From contig NZ_MVOL01000009.1 in the NCBI RefSeq assembly GCF_002018875.1, positions 124,001 to 188,000 on the forward strand: DNA of 64,000 bases, in the 5' to 3' direction. Positions 15,474 through 23,612 of the stretch are shown here, one piece after another. Source of the DNA: Pseudomonas sp. MF4836. Its GTDB lineage: Bacteria > Pseudomonadota > Gammaproteobacteria > Pseudomonadales > Pseudomonadaceae. A program made the translations under genes and the position numbers. The notes under the pieces are model-generated. The model searched no databases. It was not told where the DNA came from and saw only the letters and a program-made list of their open reading frames with translations. Each line of letters starts with the position of its first letter. The stretch's first letter is position 1.

Positions 15474-16520
15474 ATGTCCGACCGCCTGACCCTGCTGCGT
15501 CCCGACGACTGGCATATACATCTTCGCGATGGTGCCGTGTTGACCAATACCGTCGCGGATGTCGCGCGCACCTTTGGTCGCGCCATCATCATGCCTAACC
15601 TGGTACCCCCGGTGCGCAACGCCGAGCAAGCCGACACCTATCGCCAGCGCATTCTCGCTGCGCGGCCGGCCGGCAGCCGCTTCGAGCCGCTGATGGTGCT
15701 CTACCTGACCGACCTGACCCAGCCTGAAGATATTCGTACGGCCAAGGCCAGTGGCTTCGTGCATGCCGCCAAGCTCTATCCGGCCGGCGCGACCACCAAC
15801 TCGGACTCCGGCGTCACCAGTATCGACAAGATCCTCCCGGCGCTTGAGGCCATGGCCGAAGTCGGTTTGCCATTGCTGATCCACGGCGAAGTGACCCGTG
15901 GCGACGTCGATGTATTCGACCGCGAGAAGATTTTCATCGACGAGCATATGCGCCGCGTCGTCGAGCGCTTCCCGACTCTGAAAGTGGTCTTCGAGCACAT
16001 CACCACCCGTGAAGCCGTGCAGTTCGTCAACGAGGCCTCGGCCAACGTTGGCGCAACCATCACCGCCCATCACCTGCTGTACAACCGCAACCACATGCTG
16101 GTTGGCGGGATTCGCCCGCACTTCTATTGCCTGCCGATTCTCAAGCGCAATACCCACCAGGAAGCCCTGCTCGACGCCGCCACCGGTGGCAGCACCAAGT
16201 TCTTCCTGGGGACCGACTCCGCGCCACACGCGCAGCACGCCAAGGAAGCCGCCTGCGGCTGCGCCGGCTGCTACACCGCTTACGCCGCAATCGAGTTGTA
16301 CGCCGAGGCATTTGAACAGCGCAACGCGTTGGACAAGCTCGAAGGATTCGCCAGCCTCAACGGCCCGCGCTTCTACGGCCTGCCCGTGAACACCGATAGC
16401 ATCACCCTGGTCCGTGAAGAATGGACCGCCCCTGCCAGCCTGCCGTTCGGCGAGCTGACTGTCATCCCGCTGCGCGCCGGTGAAAAACTGCGCTGGCGCC
16501 TGCTGGAGAAACACTCGTGA
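15474..16520 (+). CDS. pyrC: Dihydroorotase, class II
   Basis: Zinc enzyme that cyclises N-carbamoyl-aspartate to dihydroorotate in pyrimidine synthesis. The 348-residue protein has the metal-binding DWHIHLRDG at residues 10-18, the carboxylated Lys in AAKLYPAGATTNSD, LIHGEV, and FLGTDSAPH with the catalytic Asp. An upstream extension of seven codons was rejected. It is divergent from motY and overlaps rnt by four bases. Confidence 0.98.
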   Translation: MSDRLTLLRPDDWHIHLRDGAVLTNTVADVARTFGRAIIMPNLVPPVRNAEQADTYRQRILAARPAGSRFEPLMVLYLTDLTQPEDIRTAKASGFVHAAKLYPAGATTNSDSGVTSIDKILPALEAMAEVGLPLLIHGEVTRGDVDVFDREKIFIDEHMRRVVERFPTLKVVFEHITTREAVQFVNEASANVGATITAHHLLYNRNHMLVGGIRPHFYCLPILKRNTHQEALLDAATGGSTKFFLGTDSAPHAQHAKEAACGCAGCYTAYAAIELYAEAFEQRNALDKLEGFASLNGPRFYGLPVNTDSITLVREEWTAPASLPFGELTVIPLRAGEKLRWRLLEKHS

Positions 16521-17194
16521 GTGAAGACCATTTCGACGACGAACAGGACGGTCATGGCGGCGGTGGCGGTTCCCGTCATCCGATGGCGGCCCGCTTTCGT
16601 GGCTACCTGCCGGTCGTCATCGATGTTGAGACCGGTGGTTTCAACTCGGCCACCGATGCGCTGCTGGAAATCGCCGCGACCATCATCGGCATGGATGAAA
16701 AGGGCTTCGTGTTCCCCGAACACACGCTGTTTTTCCGTGTAGAACCCTTCGAGGGTGCCAATATCGAAGCCGCTGCGCTGGAATTCACCGGCATCAAGCT
16801 CGACCATCCATTGCGCATGGCTGTCAGTGAAGAAACAGCACTGACCGACATCTTCCGTAGTGTGCGCAAGGCGCTGAAAGCCAATGGCTGCAAGCGCGCG
16901 ATCCTGGTGGGCCATAACAGCAGCTTCGACCTGGGCTTCCTTAATGCTGCGGTCGCGCGCCTGGACATGAAGCGCAACCCCTTCCACCCCTTCTCCAGCT
17001 TCGACACCGCCACCCTGGCCGGCCTGGCCTATGGCCAAACCGTGCTGGCCAAAGCGTGTCAGGCGGCCGATATCGACTTCGACGGACGTGAGGCCCACTC
17101 GGCTCGCTACGACACCGAGAAGACCGCCGACCTGTTCTGCGGCATCGTCAACCGCTGGAAGGAAATGGGCGGCTGGGCAGACTTCGACGACTGA
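16517..17194 (+). CDS. rnt: Ribonuclease T
   Basis: 3'-5' exoribonuclease of the DEDDh family that trims tRNA and other stable RNA ends. The 225-residue protein shows the exonuclease motifs DVETGG (about residue 36), GHNSSFDLGF (about 132) and AHSARYDTEKTA (about 194-205) with the His and Asp. It starts at GTG inside the pyrC stop with GGAG upstream. The first 20 residues are a His/Gly/Asp-rich extension that is probably disordered. Confidence 0.96.
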   Translation: MSEDHFDDEQDGHGGGGGSRHPMAARFRGYLPVVIDVETGGFNSATDALLEIAATIIGMDEKGFVFPEHTLFFRVEPFEGANIEAAALEFTGIKLDHPLRMAVSEETALTDIFRSVRKALKANGCKRAILVGHNSSFDLGFLNAAVARLDMKRNPFHPFSSFDTATLAGLAYGQTVLAKACQAADIDFDGREAHSARYDTEKTADLFCGIVNRWKEMGGWADFDD

Positions 17195-17220
17195 TTCGGT
17201 CGCCAAATCGTCCCCATGAA

Positions 17221-17247
17221 AAAACCGGCCCTGAGGCCGGTTTTTTT
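17221..17247. terminator. Bidirectional terminator between rnt and the peroxiredoxin gene
   Basis: AACCGGCC and GGCCGGTT form an 8-bp stem with a CTGA loop, with A-rich and T7 flanks. It serves the convergent genes rnt (plus) and the peroxiredoxin (minus). Confidence 0.9.
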
Positions 17248-17263
17248 ATGCGTGACGCGCGGC

Positions 17264-17866
17264 TTACAGCTTGCCGGCGTTCTCGCTCAGGTAAGCAGCA
17301 ACGCCTTCTGGCGAAGCGGTCATGCCTTTGTCGCCTTTTTTCCAGTTGGCTGGGCAAACTTCGCCGTGCTCTTCGTGGAATTGCAGAGCGTCGACCAGAC
17401 GAATCAGCTCTTCCATGTTACGGCCCAGTGGCAGGTCGTTGATGATCTGCGAGCGGACAACGCCCTTGTCGTCGATCAGGAATGCGCCACGGAAAGCCAC
17501 GCCGCCTTCGGACTCAACGTCGTAGGCCTTGGCGATGTCGTGCTTCATGTCAGCAGCCATGATGTACTGAACCTGACCGATGCCGCCGGCATTGATCGGG
17601 GTGTTGCGCCAGGCGTTGTGGGTGAAGTGCGAGTCGATCGAAACCGCGATCACTTCTACGTTACGTGCCTTGAAGTCTGCCATGCGGTGGTCCAGAGCGA
17701 TCAGCTCGGACGGGCAAACGAAGGTGAAGTCCAGCGGGTAGAAGAACACCAGGCCGTATTTGCCTTTGATGGCCGAGGACAGGGTGAAGCTGTCGACGAT
17801 TTCGCCATTGCCGAGAACAGCGGGAACGGTGAAGTCAGGGGCTTGTTTGCCTACGAGTACGCTCAT
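17264..17866 (-). CDS. Typical 2-Cys peroxiredoxin, AhpC/Prx family
   Basis: Cytosolic thiol peroxidase of 200 residues that reduces hydrogen peroxide and organic hydroperoxides. The peroxidatic cysteine is in DFTFVCPSE (about residue 51) and the resolving cysteine in HGEVCPANW (about residue 172). It corresponds in position to PA3529 and is not part of an ahpCF operon, so its reductant is probably the thioredoxin system. It lies beside the bfd-bfr iron storage genes, a sensible pairing of iron and peroxide control. Confidence 0.93.
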   Translation of the reverse strand: MSVLVGKQAPDFTVPAVLGNGEIVDSFTLSSAIKGKYGLVFFYPLDFTFVCPSELIALDHRMADFKARNVEVIAVSIDSHFTHNAWRNTPINAGGIGQVQYIMAADMKHDIAKAYDVESEGGVAFRGAFLIDDKGVVRSQIINDLPLGRNMEELIRLVDALQFHEEHGEVCPANWKKGDKGMTASPEGVAAYLSENAGKL

Positions 17867-18123
17867 TGGATATCTCCTGGTGTGGTCGAATGAAGAGCAA
17901 GATCATCCCAGTCTGCCGCGGCTATACGACAACCCGGTGACGCGATCTTGCTGCGTAAGGACCGACCATCATACACCGCGTGTTTGAGCTGTCCTTAATC
18001 GTTTTTAGATCTGCTGCTGTGGATGCGTGCAAAACCGCCCGTTTCGATACCAGCCCGCGGGACCGAAAAAAGGCCGTTCGTCAGACTTGTCCGATTCGCT
18101 GAAAAACCCCGCCAAACCACTTT

Positions 18124-18142
18124 GACAATCATTCTCGTTAAC
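18124..18142. promoter_or_regulatory. Candidate Fur box before bfd
   Basis: GACAATCATTCTCGTTAAC matches the 19-bp Fur consensus GATAATGATAATCATTATC at roughly two thirds of positions. It lies 49 bases before the bfd start. In Pseudomonas, bfd is known to be induced under iron limitation, which fits Fur repression. Confidence 0.6.
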
Positions 18143-18190
18143 ATTAAGATCCATCGCAATTGGGCCATAACCAGCGACGGTTCTCACCTT

Positions 18191-18409
18191 ATGTATGTCT
18201 GCCTCTGCACTGGCGTCACCGACGGACAAATCCGCGATGCGATCTTTGAAGGTTGCTGCAGCTACCGCGAAGTACGCCAAGCCACCGGCGTCGCCAGCCA
18301 ATGCGGCAAATGTGCATGCCTGGCCAAGCAGGTCGTGCGGGAAACCCTGACCAAAGTGCAAAGCAGCCAGGCAGCGATTCCCTATCCCGTAGAATTTAAT
18401 GTCGCGTAA
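18191..18409 (+). CDS. bfd: Bacterioferritin-associated ferredoxin
   Basis: [2Fe-2S] protein of 72 residues that docks on bacterioferritin and reduces its core to release iron. The cluster cysteines are CLC at residues 4-6 and CGKC near residues 38-41. The start at MYVCLCTGVTDGQ is the family start; an extension upstream was rejected because it crosses the promoter. It precedes bfr, its partner, and has its own terminator. Confidence 0.95.
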   Translation: MYVCLCTGVTDGQIRDAIFEGCCSYREVRQATGVASQCGKCACLAKQVVRETLTKVQSSQAAIPYPVEFNVA

Positions 18410-18426
18410 ATAACCGTATTTCAAGG

Positions 18427-18453
18427 AACCGGACTTAGTGTCCGGTTTTTTTA
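18427..18453 (+). terminator. Terminator of bfd
   Basis: AACCGGAC and GTCCGGTT form an 8-bp stem around TTAGT, followed by seven T. It shows that bfd and bfr are separate transcripts, consistent with opposite iron responses. Confidence 0.92.
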
Positions 18454-18609
18454 TGCCTAGAATTCAATCGCTTAGCGTCATAACGCGGAACACAAACATT
18501 CTTATTCCGATTAATTTTCATATATTATTCAATAACTTAGGTTTGACACTCATGATTGCGCAGCTCAGACTCCGCCTTATACACAGCTGATACAGGGCAG
18601 GACCCCATC

Positions 18610-19080
18610 ATGAAAGGCGACATTACAGTCATCCAGCATCTCAACAAGATCCTTGCCAATGAGCTGGTCGCGATCAATCAGTACTTCCTGCATGCACGCA
18701 TGTATGAAGACTGGGGCCTGAACAAGCTGGGCAAACACGAGTACCACGAGTCCATCGACGAGATGAAGCATGCGGACAAGCTGATCAAGCGCATCCTCTT
18801 CCTCGAAGGCCTGCCGAACGTCCAGGACCTGGGCAAGCTGCACATCGGTGAACACACCAAGGAAATGCTTGAGTGCGACCTGCGTATCGAGCGCACCGGC
18901 CACGCCGATCTCAAGGCAGCCATCGCCCATTGCGAAGTCACCGGCGACTTCGGTAGCCGTGAACTGCTGGAAGATATCCTTGAGTCCGAAGAAGAACATA
19001 TCGACTGGCTGGAAACCCAACTGGGCCTGATCGACAAAGTGGGTATCGAGAACTATCTGCAATCGCAGATGGGCGAATAA
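18610..19080 (+). CDS. bfr: Bacterioferritin, BfrB-like
   Basis: Iron-storage cage subunit of 156 residues. Ferroxidase ligands are seen in ANELVAINQY (Glu18), ESIDEMKHADKL (Glu51, His54), the later CEVTGDFGSRELLED and SEEEHIDWLE (Glu127, His130). Met52 in DEMKHA is the haem ligand shared between two subunits. The start MKGDITVIQHLNK fits the family; an 18-codon extension upstream was rejected. It is close to PA3531 BfrB in position and type. Confidence 0.95.
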   Translation: MKGDITVIQHLNKILANELVAINQYFLHARMYEDWGLNKLGKHEYHESIDEMKHADKLIKRILFLEGLPNVQDLGKLHIGEHTKEMLECDLRIERTGHADLKAAIAHCEVTGDFGSRELLEDILESEEEHIDWLETQLGLIDKVGIENYLQSQMGE

Positions 19081-19108
19081 CCTTCGCACCGCTCACCACT
19101 GTTAAAAC

Positions 19109-19146
19109 GCCCCGCCCTCTTAATCGAGGCGCGGGGCTTTTTATTG
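19109..19146 (+). terminator. Terminator of bfr
   Basis: GCCCCGC and GCGGGGC form a stem with an inner CCTC/GAGG extension and are followed by TTTTTATT. It lies about 30 bases after the bfr stop. Confidence 0.85.
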
Positions 19147-19233
19147 CGCGGCTTATTTAGATAAACCGTAGTTGCGATTGATAACGATATGCGACCCTTT
19201 AATTTCATCGCACTTATCAATCACCGCAAAAAC

Positions 19234-19258
19234 AAAAGCCCCGCATGGCGGGGCTTTT
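19234..19258. terminator. Terminator of grxD
   Basis: AAAAGCCCCGC and GCGGGGCTTTT form a perfect 11-bp arm pair around ATG, with poly-A and poly-T flanks. It lies about 50 bases beyond the grxD stop on the minus strand. Confidence 0.88.
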
Positions 19259-19307
19259 ATTCGATGGCCTCACGGCCTGCAGCAGCGTAGAAGCTACTGC
19301 ACCTGCA

Positions 19308-19649
19308 TCAGGCTTCGGTCTTGTTCGCAGCGGCTTTTTCGGCAGCTTCCTTGACCAGGGTCTGCAGCTCACCATTGGCGAACATCTCGGCCATGATGTC
19401 GCTGCCGCCGACCAGTTCACCACCCACCCACAGTTGCGGGAAGGTTGGCCAGTTGGCGTATTTCGGCAGGTTGGCGCGGATTTCCGGGTTCTGCAGGATG
19501 TCCACGTAAGCGAACTTCTCACCACAGCCCATTACGGCCTGAGCGGCTTTCGCGGAGAAGCCACACTGCGGGGCATTCGGCGAGCCTTTCATGTAAAGCA
19601 GAATGGTGTTGTTGGCAATCTGCTCTTTAATAGTTTCGATGATATCCAT
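19308..19649 (-). CDS. grxD: Monothiol glutaredoxin, Grx4 type
   Basis: Cytosolic CGFS glutaredoxin of 113 residues that carries a glutathione-bound [2Fe-2S] cluster and delivers it to target proteins. The signature is PQCGFSAKAAQ near residue 28-38, with WPTFPQLWVGGELVGGSDI for glutathione binding. The C-terminal Ala/Glu/Lys tail (about 98-113) is disordered. Its position near bfd and bfr matches PA3533. Confidence 0.96.
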   Translation of the reverse strand: MDIIETIKEQIANNTILLYMKGSPNAPQCGFSAKAAQAVMGCGEKFAYVDILQNPEIRANLPKYANWPTFPQLWVGGELVGGSDIMAEMFANGELQTLVKEAAEKAAANKTEA

Positions 19650-19745
19650 GGAACACCTCGGCTGAACTTTCCGACTCTGTTGTCGGCACGGTGGCGCATT
19701 GTAACGGAAAGCCGAGCGCCATGCTCGGTCTCCCCGACAGACACC

Positions 19746-21854
19746 TCAAGCAGCCTGCACCTTGACCGGCACGCCGTTGAGCGCCGCATTCCCCGATAAT
19801 TCGTCGAGTTGCCGCTCATCGGTCAGGTCGTTGGCGCTGGAGCCCGGCTGCTCGCTGGCGATGCTCATGTGCACGCCAGGCCGCGCATGCCCCCAACCGT
19901 GAGGCAGGCTGACCACCCCCGGCATCATCTCGCTGCTGGCCAGCACTTCAACTTCAATCATCCCGACCCGCGAGCTGACCCGCACTCGTTGCCCGTCGCT
20001 CAGACCACGACTGGCCAGGTCATCGGGGTGCATCAGCAACTGATGGCGCGGCTTGCCTTTCACCAGCCGGTGATAGTTGTGCATCCATGAATTATTACTG
20101 CGTACGTGGCGCCGCCCGATCATCAGCAATTCATCGACCGAGGGCGCCTGTAACGCGGCAAAACGCTCCAGATCAGCCAGAATCGCCGCCGGGGCGGCTT
20201 GCACCCGCTGGTTCTCGGTCTTCAGGCGCTGCGCCAGGTTCGGCTTGAGCGCCCCCAGATCGATGCCATGGGGATGATGGGCCAGGGTCGCCAGGGAAAG
20301 CTGGTACGTCGAGTCATCACCGTAGCGACCGCCTCGCAGCCCCCGATCGATCATCTGCGCCGGCGCCACGGTGGGCTTGAGCGGCTGGCCGCTGTGGGCG
20401 GCAAAAGCCTGGGCCAGGCCGACGAAGATCTCCCAGTCATGCAGCGCACCCTCGGGCTTGGGCAAAATGGCCTGGTTGAAACGGCTCACATTGCGCACCG
20501 CGAACATATTGAAGGTGGTGTCGTAGTGATCGTTCTCCAGGGCCGATGTGGAGGGCAGGATCAAGTCCGCGTAGCGCGTGGTTTCGTTGATGTACAAATC
20601 GATGCTGAGCATGAACTCCAGGCCGTCCAGCGCCTGCTCCAGTTGCCGGCCATTGGGCGTGGACAGCACCGGATTGCCGGCAATGGTGATCAGCGCCCGG
20701 ACCTGGCCCTCACCTTCGGTCAGAATCTCCTCGGCCAGTGCCGATACCGGGAACTCGCCACCGTATTCAGGCCGTCCGGAAACCCGGCTTTGCCAGACAT
20801 TGAAGTGCCCGCCCGAGGTCGATGCCACCAGGTCCACCGCCGGCTCCGTGCACAGCGCACCACCAACCCGATCGAGGTTGCCAGTGACCAGGTTGATCAA
20901 TTGCACCAGCCAATGGCACAAGGTGCCGAACGCCTGGGTCGAGACCCCCATGCGCCCGTAACACACGGCTTTGTCCGCGGCCGCAAAGTCCCGCGCCAAC
21001 TGGCGGATCTGCAAGGCTGGCACGGCGCACAGCGGGCTCATGGCCTCGGCGCTGAAGCCGGCGATGGATTCGCGCACCTGGTCCAGACCGTCCACCGGCA
21101 AATGGCTGGGGCGAGTCAGGCCCTCATCGAACAAGGTATGCAACATCCCGAACAGCAGCGCGGCATCGCCTCCCGGGCGCACGAACAGGTGCTGATCGGC
21201 GATGGCGGCGGTTTCGCTGCGCCGCGGATCGACCACCACCACTTTGCCGCCTCGGGCCTGGATCGCCTTCAGGCGCTTCTCCACATCCGGCACGGTCATG
21301 ATGCTGCCGTTGGAGGCCAACGGGTTGCCGCCCAGGATCAGCATGAAGTCGGTGTGGTCGATGTCCGGAATCGGCAGTAACAGGCCGTGGCCGTACATCA
21401 GGTAACTGCTCAGGTGATGGGGCAATTGGTCGACCGAGGTCGCGGAAAAACGGTTACGGGTTTTCAGCAGGCCGAGAAAGTAGTTGCTGTGGGTCATCAA
21501 CCCATAGTTGTGCACGCTGGGATTGCCCTGATAGGTGGCGACGGCGTTGTTGCCGTGGCGCTGCTGGATCGCCGCCAAGCGCTCGGCCACCAGGGCAAAC
21601 GCCGCGTCCCAGGCGATTGGCCGCCACTGGTCACCCACCCGCTGCATGGGCTGGCGCAGGCGATCAGGATCATCCTGGATGTCTTGCAGGGCCACTGCCT
21701 TGGGGCAGATATGGCCGCGACTGAAGCTGTCGTCCTTGTCACCCTTGATCGACGTGATCCTGATCGCGGCGCCTTCGGCCTGGGTGGTTTCAATGGTCAG
21801 GCCGCAGATGGCTTCACACAAATGGCAGGCACGGTGATGGAGAGTCTTGGTCAT
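19746..21854 (-). CDS. Molybdopterin oxidoreductase, formate dehydrogenase/nitrate reductase-like
   Basis: Cytoplasmic (no signal peptide) bis-MGD molybdoenzyme homologue of 702 residues. The N-terminal [4Fe-4S] motif is C10-X2-C13-X3-C17-X32-C50 (CHLCEAIC ... GHICPKA). Cofactor-binding stretches include LILGGNPLASNGS, VVVDPRRSETA and the C-terminal SLPHGWGHARPG. Where formate dehydrogenases and NapA have a Cys or Sec molybdenum ligand, residues 141-150 read VDQLPHHLSS, without Cys. The substrate is unknown. No partner subunit or cofactor chaperone is adjacent, so it probably works alone or with a general electron acceptor. Confidence 0.85.
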   Translation of the reverse strand: MTKTLHHRACHLCEAICGLTIETTQAEGAAIRITSIKGDKDDSFSRGHICPKAVALQDIQDDPDRLRQPMQRVGDQWRPIAWDAAFALVAERLAAIQQRHGNNAVATYQGNPSVHNYGLMTHSNYFLGLLKTRNRFSATSVDQLPHHLSSYLMYGHGLLLPIPDIDHTDFMLILGGNPLASNGSIMTVPDVEKRLKAIQARGGKVVVVDPRRSETAAIADQHLFVRPGGDAALLFGMLHTLFDEGLTRPSHLPVDGLDQVRESIAGFSAEAMSPLCAVPALQIRQLARDFAAADKAVCYGRMGVSTQAFGTLCHWLVQLINLVTGNLDRVGGALCTEPAVDLVASTSGGHFNVWQSRVSGRPEYGGEFPVSALAEEILTEGEGQVRALITIAGNPVLSTPNGRQLEQALDGLEFMLSIDLYINETTRYADLILPSTSALENDHYDTTFNMFAVRNVSRFNQAILPKPEGALHDWEIFVGLAQAFAAHSGQPLKPTVAPAQMIDRGLRGGRYGDDSTYQLSLATLAHHPHGIDLGALKPNLAQRLKTENQRVQAAPAAILADLERFAALQAPSVDELLMIGRRHVRSNNSWMHNYHRLVKGKPRHQLLMHPDDLASRGLSDGQRVRVSSRVGMIEVEVLASSEMMPGVVSLPHGWGHARPGVHMSIASEQPGSSANDLTDERQLDELSGNAALNGVPVKVQAA

Positions 21855-21986
21855 GGCCAGTCTCTATTGTATTCAGGGCAGCCAGCGGGCCGCGGAAACA
21901 AAACTATGGCGCTGCGGGGTGCCCAGCGCCAGGGAGAGGTGTCCTGTGAATCGCAGGGCATCAGGCCTGCCGATAACCGCCGACGC

Positions 21987-22277
21987 TCAGTTGGAAGGCA
22001 AGCCGGGAGGGCCCTGGGCGGTGATCTGTGCCACGTTGAGCAGCGGGTCCGGCTCGGCCTGCTGACCGCCGAGCTCAGCCAGCAGGCGCCATTGCTCGTC
22101 CAGGCCGGCACTGATGGTCATCATCCGATCGATCATCTGCCGCGCCGCATTGCGTGTGACATCGTCCTCGCTACGCAGCAACTCGAACGACAGGGTGGTC
22201 ATGGACGCCGTCATGTCCGTCAACGCCCGTGCCGTCAGCCCCAACAGCGCCATCAGTTGTTGTTCCTTTGTCTGCAT
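21987..22277 (-). CDS. Small helical protein of unknown function
   Basis: Protein of 96 residues starting MQTKEQQLMALLGL, with GGGAAG upstream of this ATG. It is predicted almost wholly alpha-helical, Met/Leu/Ala-rich with polar repeats, and ends in a Gly/Pro tail (QGPPGLPSN). No signal peptide or membrane segment is convincing. A small hypothetical gene divergent from argF occurs at the same place in P. aeruginosa (PA3536, from memory). I do not recognise a family. Confidence 0.65.
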   Translation of the reverse strand: MQTKEQQLMALLGLTARALTDMTASMTTLSFELLRSEDDVTRNAARQMIDRMMTISAGLDEQWRLLAELGGQQAEPDPLLNVAQITAQGPPGLPSN

Positions 22278-22691
22278 TGCCAACACTTCCCTGTCGCTGT
22301 TGCGCAGTTATAACTCCAGCACTTTGCATTAGGAAATATTTCAGAGTGCATGCCCGTGAATGCTGCCGGAAAACCCCTCGCCCGACAGGTCAGAAAACGA
22401 CCGGGATCACGCCGCGCCCGCCCTGCTTGATTGCCAAGCGGCGTGGGGGCAGTGTACAAATGGCCGGCTGCTGTCAGGAAACAGGCTTCAAAAGCGCTAC
22501 CGCACTCGCACCGTAGCCTCTCTGAAATCCCCTAAACGCCGTAGCACTATTGGTAAGACGCGACATTTAATTATAAGATCGCGCCTTCCCCTATTTCGTC
22601 GCCCCGTGCGGCTTTCGCCGCAGGTCTCGCCCGTTTTTCAAATAAACAAGGCTTTGAGTATCTGCGGTCTGTTGCAAAAAGGTAGTTAATG
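22278..22691. other. Divergent control region between the small helical gene and argF
   Basis: 414 bases with no supported gene. It contains the ArgR operator at 22550-22586 and an AT-rich stretch TTTAATTATAAG that can supply a -10 element for argF. The left part is GC-rich and unremarkable. Confidence 0.6.
22550..22586 (-). promoter_or_regulatory. ArgR operator of argF
   Basis: On the minus strand two direct half-sites are seen: AGGCGC-N8-AA then, after TTAAA, TGTCGC-N8-AA. The P. aeruginosa ArgR site is described as TGTCGC-N8-AA-N5 in direct repeat. The spacing fits exactly and the site lies 106 bases before the argF start, among AT-rich promoter bases. It predicts arginine repression of argF. 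Confidence 0.75.
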
Positions 22692-23612
22692 ATGAGCGCA
22701 AGGCACTTTCTCTCCCTGATGGATTGCACGCCCGAAGAGCTGGTCAGCGTGATTCGTCGAGGCATCGAGCTGAAGGACCTGCGTAACCGCGGCGTACTGT
22801 TCGAGCCATTGAAAAACCGCGTGCTCGGAATGATTTTCGAGAAGTCGTCGACCCGTACCCGTCTTTCATTCGAAGCCGGCATGATCCAGCTCGGCGGCCA
22901 GGCCATCTTCCTGTCCCCGCGCGACACCCAACTGGGTCGCGGCGAGCCCATCAGCGATTGCGCGATCGTCATGTCGCGCATGCTCGATGCGGTGATGATC
23001 CGTACATTCGCCCACAGCACCCTGACCGAGTTCGCGGCCAACTCCCGCGTGCCGGTGATCAACGGCCTGTCCGATGACCTGCATCCCTGCCAGTTGCTGG
23101 CCGACATGCAAACCTTCCTCGAACACCGCGGCTCGATCCAGGGCAAGACCGTGGCCTGGATCGGCGACGGCAACAACATGTGCAACAGCTATATAGAAGC
23201 GGCGATCCAGTTCGACTTCCAGTTGCGCATCGCCTGCCCTGAAGGCTACGAGCCCAACCCGCACTTCCTGGCCCAGGCTGGCGATCGCGTGACCATCGTC
23301 CGCGATCCGAAAGACGCCGTGCGCGGCGCCCACCTGGTGAGCACTGACGTCTGGACCTCCATGGGCCAGGAAGAAGAAACCGCCAAGCGCCTGAAGCTGT
23401 TCGCCCCGTTCCAGGTCAACCGCGCCCTGCTCGACCTCGCGGCCGAGGACGTGCTGTTCATGCATTGCCTGCCGGCGCACCGCGGTGAAGAAATTAGCCT
23501 CGACCTGCTGGACGATGCCCGTTCAGTGGCTTGGGACCAGGCCGAAAACCGCCTGCACGCACAAAAGGCCCTGCTCGAATTTCTGGTCGAGCCGGCGTAC
23601 CACCACGCATGA
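22692..23612 (+). CDS. argF: Ornithine carbamoyltransferase, anabolic
   Basis: Makes citrulline from ornithine and carbamoyl phosphate. The 306-residue protein has SSTRTRLSFE (carbamoyl-phosphate loop, about residue 50), FAHSTL, HPCQLLADMQT, and FMHCLPAHRGEE near residue 257. Homologues start MSARHFLSLMD, so the second of two adjacent ATGs is preferred. It is the anabolic enzyme (no arcABC neighbours, ArgR-type repressor site upstream). The stop overlaps the next ABC gene. Confidence 0.97.
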   Translation: MSARHFLSLMDCTPEELVSVIRRGIELKDLRNRGVLFEPLKNRVLGMIFEKSSTRTRLSFEAGMIQLGGQAIFLSPRDTQLGRGEPISDCAIVMSRMLDAVMIRTFAHSTLTEFAANSRVPVINGLSDDLHPCQLLADMQTFLEHRGSIQGKTVAWIGDGNNMCNSYIEAAIQFDFQLRIACPEGYEPNPHFLAQAGDRVTIVRDPKDAVRGAHLVSTDVWTSMGQEEETAKRLKLFAPFQVNRALLDLAAEDVLFMHCLPAHRGEEISLDLLDDARSVAWDQAENRLHAQKALLEFLVEPAYHHA

